Below are positions 26,833 to 36,444 of a stretch of 64,000 nucleotides of DNA, in pieces. Origin of the DNA: Pseudomonadota bacterium (GTDB lineage Bacteria > Pseudomonadota > Alphaproteobacteria > Rhizobiales > Hyphomicrobiaceae); the NCBI GenBank assembly GCA_023405815.1, contig JAEXXM010000058.1:1-64000 (forward strand), read 5' to 3'. How positions within the stretch are numbered: the first letter of the stretch is position 1; every line of letters starts with the position of its first letter. The position numbers and the translations under genes were made by a program. The notes beneath the pieces were generated by a model, which saw only the letters and a list, made by a program, of their open reading frames with translations, did no database searches and was not told the origin of the DNA.

Positions 26833-27264
26833 ATGCGCCTTACTTTGTTCTCCGACTACTCCCTGCGCATGCTCATGTTCACGCACGCGGCCGGAGACCG
26901 CCTCGTCACCATAGAGGAGATGGCCGAAGCGTACGGCATTTCGCGCGCACATTTGATGAAGGTCGCGACCGCCCTGACGCGGACCGGATACCTCACGGCC
27001 GTGCGCGGTCGCTCTGGCGGCTTGAAGCTAGCAAGACCCGCTGATGAAATCGTACTCGGAGACGTTGTCAGGGATACCGAGCCGGATCTCGCGCTCGTCG
27101 AGTGCTTTGCTACAGGCAATCAGTGCATCATCACCAGATGCTGCAGTTTACAGGGCGTTCTCCGCGAGGCGCTCGACCAGTTCATGTCTGTGCTCGACCG
27201 CCATACCTTGTCTAGCATAGCGCTACGACCAAAGGACTTCCGCTCAGTCCTGCTACCCGCGTGA
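26833..27264 (+). CDS. nsrR: Rrf2-family NO-sensing repressor NsrR
   Basis: This 143-residue Rrf2 protein begins MRLTLFSDYSLRMLMF and has an N-terminal winged helix (ISRAHLMKVATAL, RGRSGGLKLARP). The three cluster cysteines are present as Cys91, Cys98 and Cys103 or Cys104 (ECFATGNQCIITRCC). Asp8, the fourth ligand of the [4Fe-4S] cluster in the characterised Streptomyces NsrR, is conserved too. Nitric oxide attack on the cluster would relieve repression. It is co-transcribed with nnrS and is probably autoregulated through the palindrome at 25493-25531. Confidence 0.93.
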   Translation: MRLTLFSDYSLRMLMFTHAAGDRLVTIEEMAEAYGISRAHLMKVATALTRTGYLTAVRGRSGGLKLARPADEIVLGDVVRDTEPDLALVECFATGNQCIITRCCSLQGVLREALDQFMSVLDRHTLSSIALRPKDFRSVLLPA

Positions 27265-27655
27265 TTTCCACAATCGTTGCGGTGCTGGCAGCGATGCAAC
27301 GCGTCTGCAATGCCGAGATAAGAGACATTGCGGCGCATTTATCACCTGCGCAGTGATCATCGAGTTTGGGCGGCCGCTTGACCTCTAACAGCGGACACTC
27401 GCTAGTCCGCGCAATTAGCAGGAGGTAACCCGCGGTTCCCGCTCGCAGCCCCGGATCCTCCTTGAGTGACCTCGAAAATGCCATTTGTGATGAGCGGAAG
27501 TAGACGATCGCGTGCGAATCGGGCGCATTTTACGTGGACTGCAGAGAACATTTCGCGAAGGCCGCGGTGTAGGGATTGCAGATCTAGTCAATCGAGCTTG
27601 GAACATGGGCGTTTCTGCGAGAAGTCCACGCTTGACGTAGTCTTTGAGAATACTT
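27265..27655. other. gene-free stretch, probable left edge of the accessory island
   Basis: No convincing coding region or tRNA was found here. Short open frames on both strands lack ribosome sites and family features. This is the transition from the chromosomal nsrR gene to the defence-like gene; base composition falls somewhat toward the right. A GATAA/TTATC pair at about 27318-27345 could be a weak regulator site. I could not find a direct repeat matching the right end near 45.8 kb. Confidence 0.4.
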
Positions 27656-30600
27656 GTGGCAGCAAATCCGACCATAAAGCCAGCGGCCATCACAAGGGCT
27701 GGCTATGAATATCAGGACCTCGTCGGGATCGAGGTGCTGATCGATTTTTTCCGCGACCCCGATCTCTACAAATGGGTGCAGCTCGAAAGCGACGACGAAG
27801 AGTTTCAGGCGCTCGACGACGTCGTTGCGCTCCGGAAGGACGGTTCGGTCGAGTTCGTGCAGGTAAAGTTCACAGTCAATCCGGATGAGTATCTTCTAGA
27901 TTGGGATTGGCTGTTGGCGGTGAAGGGCAAAGGCAGCTCGATGCTGTCGAAGTGGATGAAGGCCTTCCTCCGCGCCAAATCTCAGGGCCGCGTGCACCGT
28001 GCCCGGCTCGTGACCAACCGCATACCATCGGAGGCCTTTGCTGCCTGCCTTATTGGTCGCTTAGTCGATCTCGCAAAGGTGCCCGACGACGTTCGGTTAA
28101 AGGTCGAGACCATATGCGGCAAGGGAGGCGCAGAGGAATTCTTCGGCCTCTTTGAATTCACTGGCGAACAGCTTGATCTTGATCGCTACGAAGCCGCTCT
28201 GCGCGACAAGCTCGTGCCGACCGACACAGACGGCGCAGGTTGGCTCCTCTTGCGTACCTTTGTACGGCGTTGGGCGATCCTCAAGAACGATCCCTACCCC
28301 GATGGCAAGATCCGTCGCGAACACTTAGTTCAGCTGATCACAAAGCGTCGGCCCCAACCGATCAGTCAGGATTTCTATGTGCCGCCGGAGTATCAGATAC
28401 CGTCTCAAACCTTTGACGAGACGGTGCGAAACCGCATCGCAGCCCCTGAATCGCCGATTACGATACTCTGGGCCACGCCCGGCCGGGGTAAGAGCACCTT
28501 TCTCAGTCACCTCACGCAACGTCTACAGAGCGACGGGGAGGTCGTTCTGCGTCACCACTATTTTCTTTCCTCGGAAGGGCCGAGAGCCAACCGGATGTCC
28601 TATTCGGACATCGCGGTCTCGATCATCGATCAGCTCATCAGTCGATACCCTGAAGTGTGTGAGGGCGTCTCGGCAGACATAGACAAGCTTCACGCTGATC
28701 TCGGCAAAGCAGCTGCGAATCTGGCGAAGACTGGTAAGCGATTGTATCTCGTCGTCGACGGGCTGGACCACGTGTGGCGCGACACCAGTCGAACCGATCA
28801 ATTGAACTATCTATTTAGCACGCTGCTTCCCTTGCCGCCGAATGTGAGCTTGATCGTCGGCACGCAGCGGGTACCCGATGCCCATCTTCCCACTCGGCTC
28901 CTGGCAAGCGCTACGGAGGCTGACTGGATTGAAGTGCCGCGCATGGATGAAGCAGCCGTCCATCGTTGGTTGGAAGCTCAGGACGCTGCCCGGCCGTTGA
29001 TCCTGAGGGTGCGCATGGGGCAGGAGCGAGGCTACGAGTTAGCCTCGGTAGGCTCCGCGCTCTTTGAAGTCAGCCAAGGCCATCCGCTGCATCTGATCTA
29101 CGCCCTCGAAGGGCTTGTGCGCACCGGAAAGGAGATAACCTCCGACGACATAGAGGCTCTACCTCCGTGCCCGGATGGCGACATCCGCTCCTACTACAAG
29201 GCGCTTTGGGTGACGCTGCCGGTTGAAGCCCGGAACATTCTTCATGCGCTCGCGGGTTCCGAGTTCTTCTGGCCGGACCTCGGCATCCGCGAGTGCTTTG
29301 GCGACTTCAGCCAAATCGACTTCCTGCTTGAGCCCCGCAACGCAGGGATGATCCCCTTCCATCAAAGCATCTTCGCCTATGTGCGGGAGTTGCCCGATCA
29401 TGCTGCAAGCTACGCGGCGCTACACCCAAGGATCGTGAGTTGGCTTGAAACCAAAGCCCCGGAATATTGGCGTTGGGGCTGGTTGTGGCTCGCTCAGGCT
29501 GAGACGGGCAATGTAGGGCCCCTCTTCGAGGGCGCGAACCGCGAATGGGTCGTGGCATCCCTCGCCGCCGGATGGCCCGAGCGGCAAATCGCCCGGATAC
29601 TATCGGTCGCGGAGCGTGCCGCTTTCGAGCAGGGAAGGCTTCCCGATACCGTTAGGCTGCGATCACTGAAGACACGCGTACTCAATGCGCGCGAGTTTCA
29701 ATCGACTGACTACGGTCTATTCCGGGTCACCGCACTGACGACAAGCGAGAACCGTCAGCAGACCATTAACCTGATTGACGATCTGCAGGATTTGTCAGCC
29801 GACGAGATTGTTGCTCTATCTCAGCGCAGCTTGCCAGCTTTAAGGACTGAGGTTGCGGCTGCGGGCCTAAGCGAGCTGGGTCGACGTGTCAACGCCTGGA
29901 TCGAACTTCGGCACAAGCCCGAACATGAGTTTCAGACACTATCGGATCGCTTGTTGTCGGTCGCAGCATCGACCGGCCAATCTGTCGTAAGTCGCATACT
30001 GCGCTATCTGAGGGGCTACGGGAACCCTGCTCCTCACTGCGCCACATATATCGATTTGCTTGGCCAAGCCCATGACATCGAGGCGCTACTAGCCGTCAAA
30101 GCGCGGATGCGCGGAGCAAAGTACGGCCAACAGCGGCGGCGCATCCAAGAGCATCTTCTGCGGGCCGCGCTTTTCAAGGGAGCCAATCCCCAACACCTCA
30201 TCAAGATTGCCGATGGCGATCTCACTCCCTTCACGGCTGCGTGGCTGCTGAAGGCTGGGGTAGTGAAGAGTGTTGGGTTCAGCAGCGCGCCGCCACCCGA
30301 GGATTTGCTGCGCGATCGATATTCAATTGGATCGAACCCGGAACTGTCCCGCTTCTTGCGAGAGTTCTTTTGGACTGCACTCTGCATCAGCTTTCAGGCC
30401 GACGGGGAGTTCTCTCTTCTCTACCCCTCGCGCGACAGCGAGAAATTGGGCTGGCTGGAGAGCGCGCTTATATGCCTTGAGGACACCGCACGGGCAATCG
30501 CAGCAGGCGACCTCGCTGCGAACTACTCCACGATTTACGTGGCGGCGGATGCGCTTGAGTCATTGGATCACGTGGGGCCTAACGATCGCAACGGTGCGCA

Positions 30601-33475
30601 GTTCCGTGCGTTTAAATTCTGCTTGCCTGAGCTCGCTTTGGATCTTCATCTGTTGGGTCTCACGGACCCGCACAAGCCGGAGATATTGCAAGCCGAGTTT
30701 GATCTCGCGCGCGCGACCTTGCACTGGGTCGACGAGTTCTGGATTAGTCAGAACATCGAGAACCAGTTGCCATTACTAGATACGGCTGCGGCGAGCGCCT
30801 TCATCGAGCGAGCGAGTACGGCACTTTCGAGCAAGGTCAGCGAGTTCAACGAGCGCTCCAACCATTGGACGCAGCTTGCAAGTCTTGCCTCCCTCTATGG
30901 CGTTGGCGACCCGAGCGCATTGATGCGCCGGGCGGCGGAATGCCTAGTCGGCTACGGTTGGAGGAAAGACTTGGGCGCAATGGATGTGCTCGACGCCATC
31001 CAGCAGGTTAATGCAATCGATCCTAGCCGCACGAAGGAGTGGATTGAGCTAGTTGCGCCCATCATCGACAAGATCACTGACTTTACCGACGGCGACGAGA
31101 CGGACCACGTTCGCTCCGAACTCATAGACACGGTATCCGTCGTCATGCCCGAATACCTTCCAAGCTTCTACACGCGCCATATCTCAGAGGACGAATGGCG
31201 CTATGCCGACCTTACGCTGGAAGCAGCGTTGAGCACGATAGATCTCTCATCGAAGGAAGCAGCGGCGCTCTCCGGCACTTTGTTAGATGACCAGATGCTG
31301 AGCGCCTTAGAACAGCGAGGCGCAATCGACGTAAACGCTCTGTCTTTGCGCCAGAAGCAGCTTGAGTTTATCGGTCGATCAAAGTCTCCGGCGAGCACGC
31401 CTGAACCTGCCAAGGAGCCTCTGAGAGCCGACGAAGAGGCTGCTTTACAGCGAGATCCTACCAAGATCCCTCCCGACAAATTCGGAGAGGTGCTCGATCT
31501 CGTCTCCGGGGCTTTCCCTTATCAGCATAGAGCTGAGTTCCTCGGACGATGGCTGACCCACTGGCAGGCTCTGGGAAAGGCGTCGATCGCTCTGAAATCT
31601 ATCAAAGACGCGTTCGAGCTGCAGGATCGGTATTTACATGCCGAAGAGATCTTGGACCAGGCGTTCAAGGTCAGCTTGGCCGAGGAAGGAAAGGACGCCG
31701 CCTATCCTTGGCTCGTGAAGGCACACATCTATCGCCATGGCTGGCAAAGCTATTGGACCTCCGAGGAAGAGGTCATGGCGCGGCTTGCGCTCGCGGCGCA
31801 GCACTATCCCGACAGATGGCGTGAATTTATCCGCGATACGTCGAGCCCCACGCCGTACTACAAGCGACGCGGCAAAGACTTTTCTCTCGGCTACCAGTAC
31901 CTCGTACGATTTTTGCTTTTGGCCGGCCAGAAGGACTTGGCCTCAGTGGTCACCGATGAGTTCGTCAGGACCCTCGTCAGCGAGGTGAACGACCAACCAA
32001 TCCCGAAAGCATCCTGGTTACGGTCATCAAGTAGCTCTGACGTGGCTCTGGAGTTTCTCTTCGAGCGTCTCAACTGGCCGATACCGATGGTGCGGTGGCG
32101 TGCAGCACGGGAAATCCGGGATCTCGTCAATGATGCGAACACCAGAGATGCAGCGAACGCTCGGCTCCTTCATCGGCTTGAGGCCAGTCAGACAGAGACC
32201 GAGGCTGCTGCCTTGCTGACGCTTGTGTACTTGGCTGAACCAGCAGCGCGGCCGCCGCTTTCGGATGTTGCAAGCAGAATTCACAAGTCTTCCGCCCTCT
32301 CTGACGCGTTGATGCATCAAAGCTATGCTACGGCCCTCGACCCTCAAACGTGGCGCGGCGCACATTCCGGTGAGGCTCCCGCAGAGTTTGAGCCAGATCG
32401 ATACTTTGAGGAACACAAGACAGCTCATGCGCCACCGATGCTCTCCGGCAACCTCACGCGCCTACAGGCGAAAACCGGAAAGCCCTTCATGCGCCAGTGG
32501 GCGTTTGAGTGGAAGCAAGTGCGCGACCGGATCGGTACGAAGTTCACCAGGTACCCCTACTATTTTGACGATGTGACTGAAGTGCGCGCAGGCATCGTGG
32601 GCCAGTATCTTCAACGCCAGAATGAGGTCTACCGGTCGGCTTATCTGCGCGTCTTCGCCTTCGCCGTTCATCAATGGGGCATGCCCGCGAAGGTGGCCCA
32701 AGATTTCTGCCTTGAGAATATGCCGGCGATCGCAGGCCTTTTCGAGCTCGATCCGGGGATAAGACCACAATGGCTAGCAGACATCCCTGAGCGGTTGCTT
32801 TCGGCCGACACTGACTTTCAGGCCCGCGCCGAGGAACTGATAAAGGCCGGTCAGAACGGCACCGACACGATGGTGTCGCTCCGCACACCCTTTCGAAAAG
32901 GCGCAGGCGCGTATGGTCATCTGTCAGTAGCGGCATTCTTCGTGACGGATGATTTTCAGCTCGATGACGAAAGCACTCCCTACGAGCCATCGGCCGTTGT
33001 ACCGTTATCCGATCGCTTTGATCTGCGAGGCCAACAAACGTCAATGTCTGCCGATGAGTCCATTCAGGAAGGGGCTAAGGGCGAAGCGCTGCCCGTGTGT
33101 GGAACGCTGCTCCCCCTACCGTTCGGATACTGGCAGGGAGAGTATTTTTCAGTCGGGCTTACCGTCCCGGCCAACTATTGCTTGCCCGATGACGCGGTCA
33201 TTCGATGCGGTCCGTCAGGGCTAGATCTCAGCAGTGCTAGCAAAATGCTCGCGTCGACGCATATTTGGCATGACGACTGGTCACCGGTTTATCCCCGAGG
33301 CGGGCACACCCGATGTGGCGTGGCCACCATGCTGGATGCAGCTCAGTTGTCCAAACTGAGGTCAGAGTCAGGACTTCGTCCTGCGTGGGTCGTGGAGCGA
33401 CGCGTGTGGAAGCGAGAAGCCGATTACGGTGATTACAAGCTCTTCCAACGCGCTGCGCTTGTCATTGACGCTTAG
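27656..33475 (+). CDS. Avs-like STAND NTPase with N-terminal Cap4-type nuclease domain
   Basis: This very large protein has 1939 residues from the GTG at 27656. Residues about 15-190 resemble the Cap4/DUF4297 dsDNA nuclease: AGYEYQDL, then Glu44, Asp54-Asp55 and Gln69-Val-Lys71, an E-D-QxK arrangement of the PD-(D/E)xK fold. Residues about 260-600 are a P-loop NTPase with Walker A TPGRGKST (Lys279) and Walker B LVVDGLDHVW (Asp368). The remainder is a long helical region without recognised repeats, and a last part of about 200 residues that looks beta-rich (LPLPFGYWQGEYFSVGLTV). Effector-STAND-sensor architecture is that of Avs-type anti-phage proteins, which sense conserved phage proteins and then cleave DNA. 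The target here is unknown. A TTG at 27644 is the alternative start. Confidence 0.8.
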   Translation: MAANPTIKPAAITRAGYEYQDLVGIEVLIDFFRDPDLYKWVQLESDDEEFQALDDVVALRKDGSVEFVQVKFTVNPDEYLLDWDWLLAVKGKGSSMLSKWMKAFLRAKSQGRVHRARLVTNRIPSEAFAACLIGRLVDLAKVPDDVRLKVETICGKGGAEEFFGLFEFTGEQLDLDRYEAALRDKLVPTDTDGAGWLLLRTFVRRWAILKNDPYPDGKIRREHLVQLITKRRPQPISQDFYVPPEYQIPSQTFDETVRNRIAAPESPITILWATPGRGKSTFLSHLTQRLQSDGEVVLRHHYFLSSEGPRANRMSYSDIAVSIIDQLISRYPEVCEGVSADIDKLHADLGKAAANLAKTGKRLYLVVDGLDHVWRDTSRTDQLNYLFSTLLPLPPNVSLIVGTQRVPDAHLPTRLLASATEADWIEVPRMDEAAVHRWLEAQDAARPLILRVRMGQERGYELASVGSALFEVSQGHPLHLIYALEGLVRTGKEITSDDIEALPPCPDGDIRSYYKALWVTLPVEARNILHALAGSEFFWPDLGIRECFGDFSQIDFLLEPRNAGMIPFHQSIFAYVRELPDHAASYAALHPRIVSWLETKAPEYWRWGWLWLAQAETGNVGPLFEGANREWVVASLAAGWPERQIARILSVAERAAFEQGRLPDTVRLRSLKTRVLNAREFQSTDYGLFRVTALTTSENRQQTINLIDDLQDLSADEIVALSQRSLPALRTEVAAAGLSELGRRVNAWIELRHKPEHEFQTLSDRLLSVAASTGQSVVSRILRYLRGYGNPAPHCATYIDLLGQAHDIEALLAVKARMRGAKYGQQRRRIQEHLLRAALFKGANPQHLIKIADGDLTPFTAAWLLKAGVVKSVGFSSAPPPEDLLRDRYSIGSNPELSRFLREFFWTALCISFQADGEFSLLYPSRDSEKLGWLESALICLEDTARAIAAGDLAANYSTIYVAADALESLDHVGPNDRNGAQFRAFKFCLPELALDLHLLGLTDPHKPEILQAEFDLARATLHWVDEFWISQNIENQLPLLDTAAASAFIERASTALSSKVSEFNERSNHWTQLASLASLYGVGDPSALMRRAAECLVGYGWRKDLGAMDVLDAIQQVNAIDPSRTKEWIELVAPIIDKITDFTDGDETDHVRSELIDTVSVVMPEYLPSFYTRHISEDEWRYADLTLEAALSTIDLSSKEAAALSGTLLDDQMLSALEQRGAIDVNALSLRQKQLEFIGRSKSPASTPEPAKEPLRADEEAALQRDPTKIPPDKFGEVLDLVSGAFPYQHRAEFLGRWLTHWQALGKASIALKSIKDAFELQDRYLHAEEILDQAFKVSLAEEGKDAAYPWLVKAHIYRHGWQSYWTSEEEVMARLALAAQHYPDRWREFIRDTSSPTPYYKRRGKDFSLGYQYLVRFLLLAGQKDLASVVTDEFVRTLVSEVNDQPIPKASWLRSSSSSDVALEFLFERLNWPIPMVRWRAAREIRDLVNDANTRDAANARLLHRLEASQTETEAAALLTLVYLAEPAARPPLSDVASRIHKSSALSDALMHQSYATALDPQTWRGAHSGEAPAEFEPDRYFEEHKTAHAPPMLSGNLTRLQAKTGKPFMRQWAFEWKQVRDRIGTKFTRYPYYFDDVTEVRAGIVGQYLQRQNEVYRSAYLRVFAFAVHQWGMPAKVAQDFCLENMPAIAGLFELDPGIRPQWLADIPERLLSADTDFQARAEELIKAGQNGTDTMVSLRTPFRKGAGAYGHLSVAAFFVTDDFQLDDESTPYEPSAVVPLSDRFDLRGQQTSMSADESIQEGAKGEALPVCGTLLPLPFGYWQGEYFSVGLTVPANYCLPDDAVIRCGPSGLDLSSASKMLASTHIWHDDWSPVYPRGGHTRCGVATMLDAAQLSKLRSESGLRPAWVVERRVWKREADYGDYKLFQRAALVIDA

Positions 33476-33585
33476 CTTATGGCGATCGCCGTTCCACAAC
33501 ACACGCACGCAAGCTGACGCTCATGGCGATAAGCGGACGAAGTCTGTCGATAGGCTTCGCGGCTTCCATCGAGAAGATTGAACCA

Positions 33586-34572
33586 ATGCCCATCGCTCAG
33601 AATGATCTTCGCCGTTATATGCTCCAGACGACCGCTGCAATGCAGTCAGAATATGAGAGGATTCGCGGGCGCTCCCGGGAGGACGCTGGGACAGCTGGAG
33701 ATAATGGCGAGGAAAACTGGAAAGAGTTGCTGTCCGGTTGGCTGCCACCCGCCTTTCCGATTGTGACTAAGGGCAGGATTATGAATGCTAAAGGGGAGTG
33801 CAGCGATCAAGTTGACCTTCTTATTTTATCTCCATCTTATCCGAAGAACCTGCTTGGTAAGAAAGAGTATCTGGAAGGTGGAGTTGTTGCTGCTTTTGAA
33901 TGCCGCCTGACCCTTCGTCCTGGGGACATAAAGGAGGTCTTCGAACACGCCAAGCAAATCCATGGAATGTGTCACGCGAGGACGGGCACTCCTTATCAGG
34001 AGGCCAATGGCCGCATCGTATTTGGCTTGCTTGCCCACAGTCACGATTGGAAAAAGCCCCAATCTCAACCGATCGAGAATGTTCGGGAGCACATTCGAGC
34101 TGCAGAGCAAATCGCGGAAAAGCCCCGCGAATTTCCAGATATTCTGGCGATTGCTGATCTCGGCACGTGGGCTGCGACAAAGATGATGTTCCCACCGTGG
34201 AGCCTTCGGCCAGAACTCGCCGATGCGCACCGCGCTCGGTACGGCGCGTTCGATTACACGGCGGGAGTGATTGAAGCCGGATATATCGAATACTCAAGCG
34301 CCACCCAGCACGTCCCAGCCGATCAAGGGGCTGTAACGCCTATTGGAGCGCTCGTTGTGCAGCTTCTAGAGCGTCTTGCTTGGGATGAACCCAGCCTGCG
34401 CTACCTAGCCGAATATTTTGTCCTGGCTAATGTCACAGGGTCTGGACGCGGCCATATGCGAATTTGGCGCATGGATAGTTGTCTGTCTCCGCAGACGCTG
34501 ACGACGGTCCTTCGGGGCCAAATGCCGATGCCATCTCACAGCCGTTGGAATGAATGGGGCATTAAGCTCTAG
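33586..34572 (+). CDS. DUF6602-like protein beside the STAND gene
   Basis: This protein has 328 residues from ATG 33586, which has GAGAAG nine bases upstream; an ATG at 33523 would add 21 residues without a ribosome site. Features are GDNGEENWKELLSGWLP, then SDQVDLLILSPSYP and VVAAFECRLTL. The E...QVD...ExR spacing resembles a PD-(D/E)xK nuclease core in which the last Lys is Arg. The overall pattern fits DUF6602 proteins, often encoded in defence-rich regions, but no activity is established. It follows the STAND gene by 110 bases on the same strand and is likely co-transcribed. GC is clearly lower than in the flanking chromosome, near 50% in parts. Confidence 0.65.
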   Translation: MPIAQNDLRRYMLQTTAAMQSEYERIRGRSREDAGTAGDNGEENWKELLSGWLPPAFPIVTKGRIMNAKGECSDQVDLLILSPSYPKNLLGKKEYLEGGVVAAFECRLTLRPGDIKEVFEHAKQIHGMCHARTGTPYQEANGRIVFGLLAHSHDWKKPQSQPIENVREHIRAAEQIAEKPREFPDILAIADLGTWAATKMMFPPWSLRPELADAHRARYGAFDYTAGVIEAGYIEYSSATQHVPADQGAVTPIGALVVQLLERLAWDEPSLRYLAEYFVLANVTGSGRGHMRIWRMDSCLSPQTLTTVLRGQMPMPSHSRWNEWGIKL

Positions 34573-35501
34573 CGAAGTCCCGTGAGGGTCATCAACCCTT
34601 TTGGGGAGCCGCGCAGGATGTCGGCTGCACCTCCAGCTCCAGACCTGAACTGCGCCGGTGGGGACCGGCCTAAGCCCCGAGTGCTTGATGTCCGTTGTTG
34701 GGACCGATCGACCGAGGACTCCGTGCAGCCCGACATGTCTGCCCATGGCCCGGAGCGGACGTGAGGTGTCAGTGTTTGCGGATGCGCCTTTATCCGCAAT
34801 CGGCAGACTTCAACTGCGCAACGCTAGCTCGAAGGCTACCAAAAACGCCGCACGAGCCTCACGCGGTCGGGTGTCTCTAACCCGTTTGCCGAAGCATGGG
34901 CAATCTGGAAAGGTTCGGAATCCCGCGTTTGCTGCCAACGCTGATCGCACCAAAGGAAACATGCGGGGTGCCAAGGCAACAACACCGCCCAGTCATGACC
35001 TGGCAGCCACAGCGGGATTGAGGTTTTCGCCCATCGTCAATAATTGCGCGCTCCTCGGACCCGCGCGATGCCGTTTAGCCTAACCCGGAGGTGTACGCCC
35101 GGCCTTGGGTCCCCGGGGGGCTCGAAAAGTGGCAAGCTACACCATTCGGTGGCCGCGTCCTCAGCCATACAGATTGGCGCCAGAGGGAATTGTCGCGCGC
35201 CACTCGGCGCCGGCCGCCGCCGCATACCTGCCGGTGAGGGATTACGGCGCAGCAAGGCTTGCTCGGGCTGTTTTGTTTCTCAGCTTCGAATGCGAGCGGA
35301 AGTCTCGACATCTAATCGATTGGAGACGAGTGCGACAGCGCTGAGCGTCCACACTGTCGACATCGATCATGCACGGATGAGAGTGGTTGGTGCGGACGAC
35401 GTGCGTGCGTGCGCACGTGTCGTCGCTGAGGACATCGTAGACAGGTGTTGTCCGCCAGCCAACCTGCGTCACAGACCGCCCTTGAGGCCAGAGAGACGAC
35501 C
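34573..35501. other. 929-base stretch without a supportable gene
   Basis: Open frames exist on both strands but show no family features or ribosome sites. Around 34735-34765 the sequence reads, in one frame, MSAHGPERT followed by a stop. This resembles short degenerate repeats scattered through many Hyphomicrobiales genomes, so part of the stretch may be decayed repeat sequence. An imperfect GACGAC/GTCGTC inverted pair surrounds 35395-35430. No tRNA or transposase remnant was recognised. Confidence 0.4.
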
Positions 35502-36131
35502 TTACAGAGCGCACTCCAGGGCAACGTCGAGGGCGGCGTCAGTGTCGATACCTAGGTAGTGCGCAGTTGCCGCTGTCGAGCTGTGCCCGAGAACATGGCG
35601 CACACTCGCCACGTCTTTCTTCTTGGCGTAGATGGATGCGGCGAGCGTCCGGCGCGTCGAGTGCGCAGCGTAGCGCGAGACATCCCTATGTCCGGCAATG
35701 TCAGCCCATTTCTTCACGAGCTGTCGGAACGCCTCGACCGTCATCGGCTTGCGGACCCGACGCCGATGGGCTGAGAACAGGACAGAGATCGAAGGCAGCG
35801 GCTCGGCTGCAAGATAGGCGCTCAGCGCCTCAGCAGCCGGGGACAGGTTGACCGTCACACCCTTACGCGTTTTGCGCTGGCCTACCGTGATGCGCGGGCG
35901 GATCGCTCCGGCAGCATCCTGAACGGCGCCGACGGTCATGCTCAGCAGGTCACTGGCGCGCAAGGCGGTGCATATCGATAGCTCGAATAGGGCGCGGTCC
36001 CGCGTCCCGAGCGGTAGCCTGCGCCGGATGGAGGAGACGTCATCGGCGCTAAAGGGTGCCTTCTGGCCATAGGGGCGAACTTGGCTTTTCTTCGCTGGCG
36101 GAACCGCTGAGACTCTGGCCAAGGGCTCCAT
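35502..36131 (-). CDS. short tyrosine recombinase (catalytic domain only)
   Basis: This 209-residue protein keeps all catalytic residues of the tyrosine recombinase family: Arg in CTALRASDLL, the HxxR block in AAHSTRRTLA, His in VLGHSS and the nucleophile in HYLGID. It lacks the usual N-terminal core-binding domain of about 100 residues, so it is either a solo-catalytic-domain recombinase or a shortened integrase. AAAGGAA lies upstream of ATG 36131 (MEPLARV), so the short form has a normal start. It lies between the defence-like genes and the replication module and could act on either. Confidence 0.8.
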   Translation of the reverse strand: MEPLARVSAVPPAKKSQVRPYGQKAPFSADDVSSIRRRLPLGTRDRALFELSICTALRASDLLSMTVGAVQDAAGAIRPRITVGQRKTRKGVTVNLSPAAEALSAYLAAEPLPSISVLFSAHRRRVRKPMTVEAFRQLVKKWADIAGHRDVSRYAAHSTRRTLAASIYAKKKDVASVRHVLGHSSTAATAHYLGIDTDAALDVALECAL

Positions 36132-36444
36132 TTTGCAAAGTTCCTTTCAGTGCCGCTAAAAACACTGGATTTCGATCTTTGCAGAATATCAGAAAGCCAA
36201 GTTCAGAGGCGGCTTATTGGTCCCGAGGGTAAATGGGAATTTACGTTCGAAGCTACCACGGGAATCCGCGTAGTATCGGCCGTCGGGCAAACGAAGATTT
36301 CGGATGGGATTCCCAAAAGTCATCTGGAAAACGCGATTGAGTTCACCGGCGTTCACGGCTTCGATTAACGATAAAGATGAACGATTTGTTGAGGTTAACG
36401 CGACATGCCGGCGAGGACCATCGGGCGAAGACGAGGGACATCTA
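36132..36444. other. gene-poor stretch leading to the iteron-like region
   Basis: Two opposite frames overlap here: 72 codons from a GTG at 36150 on the plus strand, and a longer minus frame. Neither has a ribosome site or a recognisable family, so I do not call a gene. The part from 36366 to 36405 is AT-rich and contains TTAACG twice. Together with the adjacent inverted repeats this could be part of a replication origin. Confidence 0.35.

Noticed and set aside
27415..27693. Minus-strand open frame of 92 codons before the STAND gene
   Set aside because: No ribosome site, overlaps the start of a well-supported gene on the other strand, and its composition is not protein-like.
36150..36368. 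Plus-strand frame of 72 codons from GTG, with an opposite frame of about 100 codons
   Set aside because: No ribosome site or family for either strand; kept only as a remark in the gene-poor stretch.
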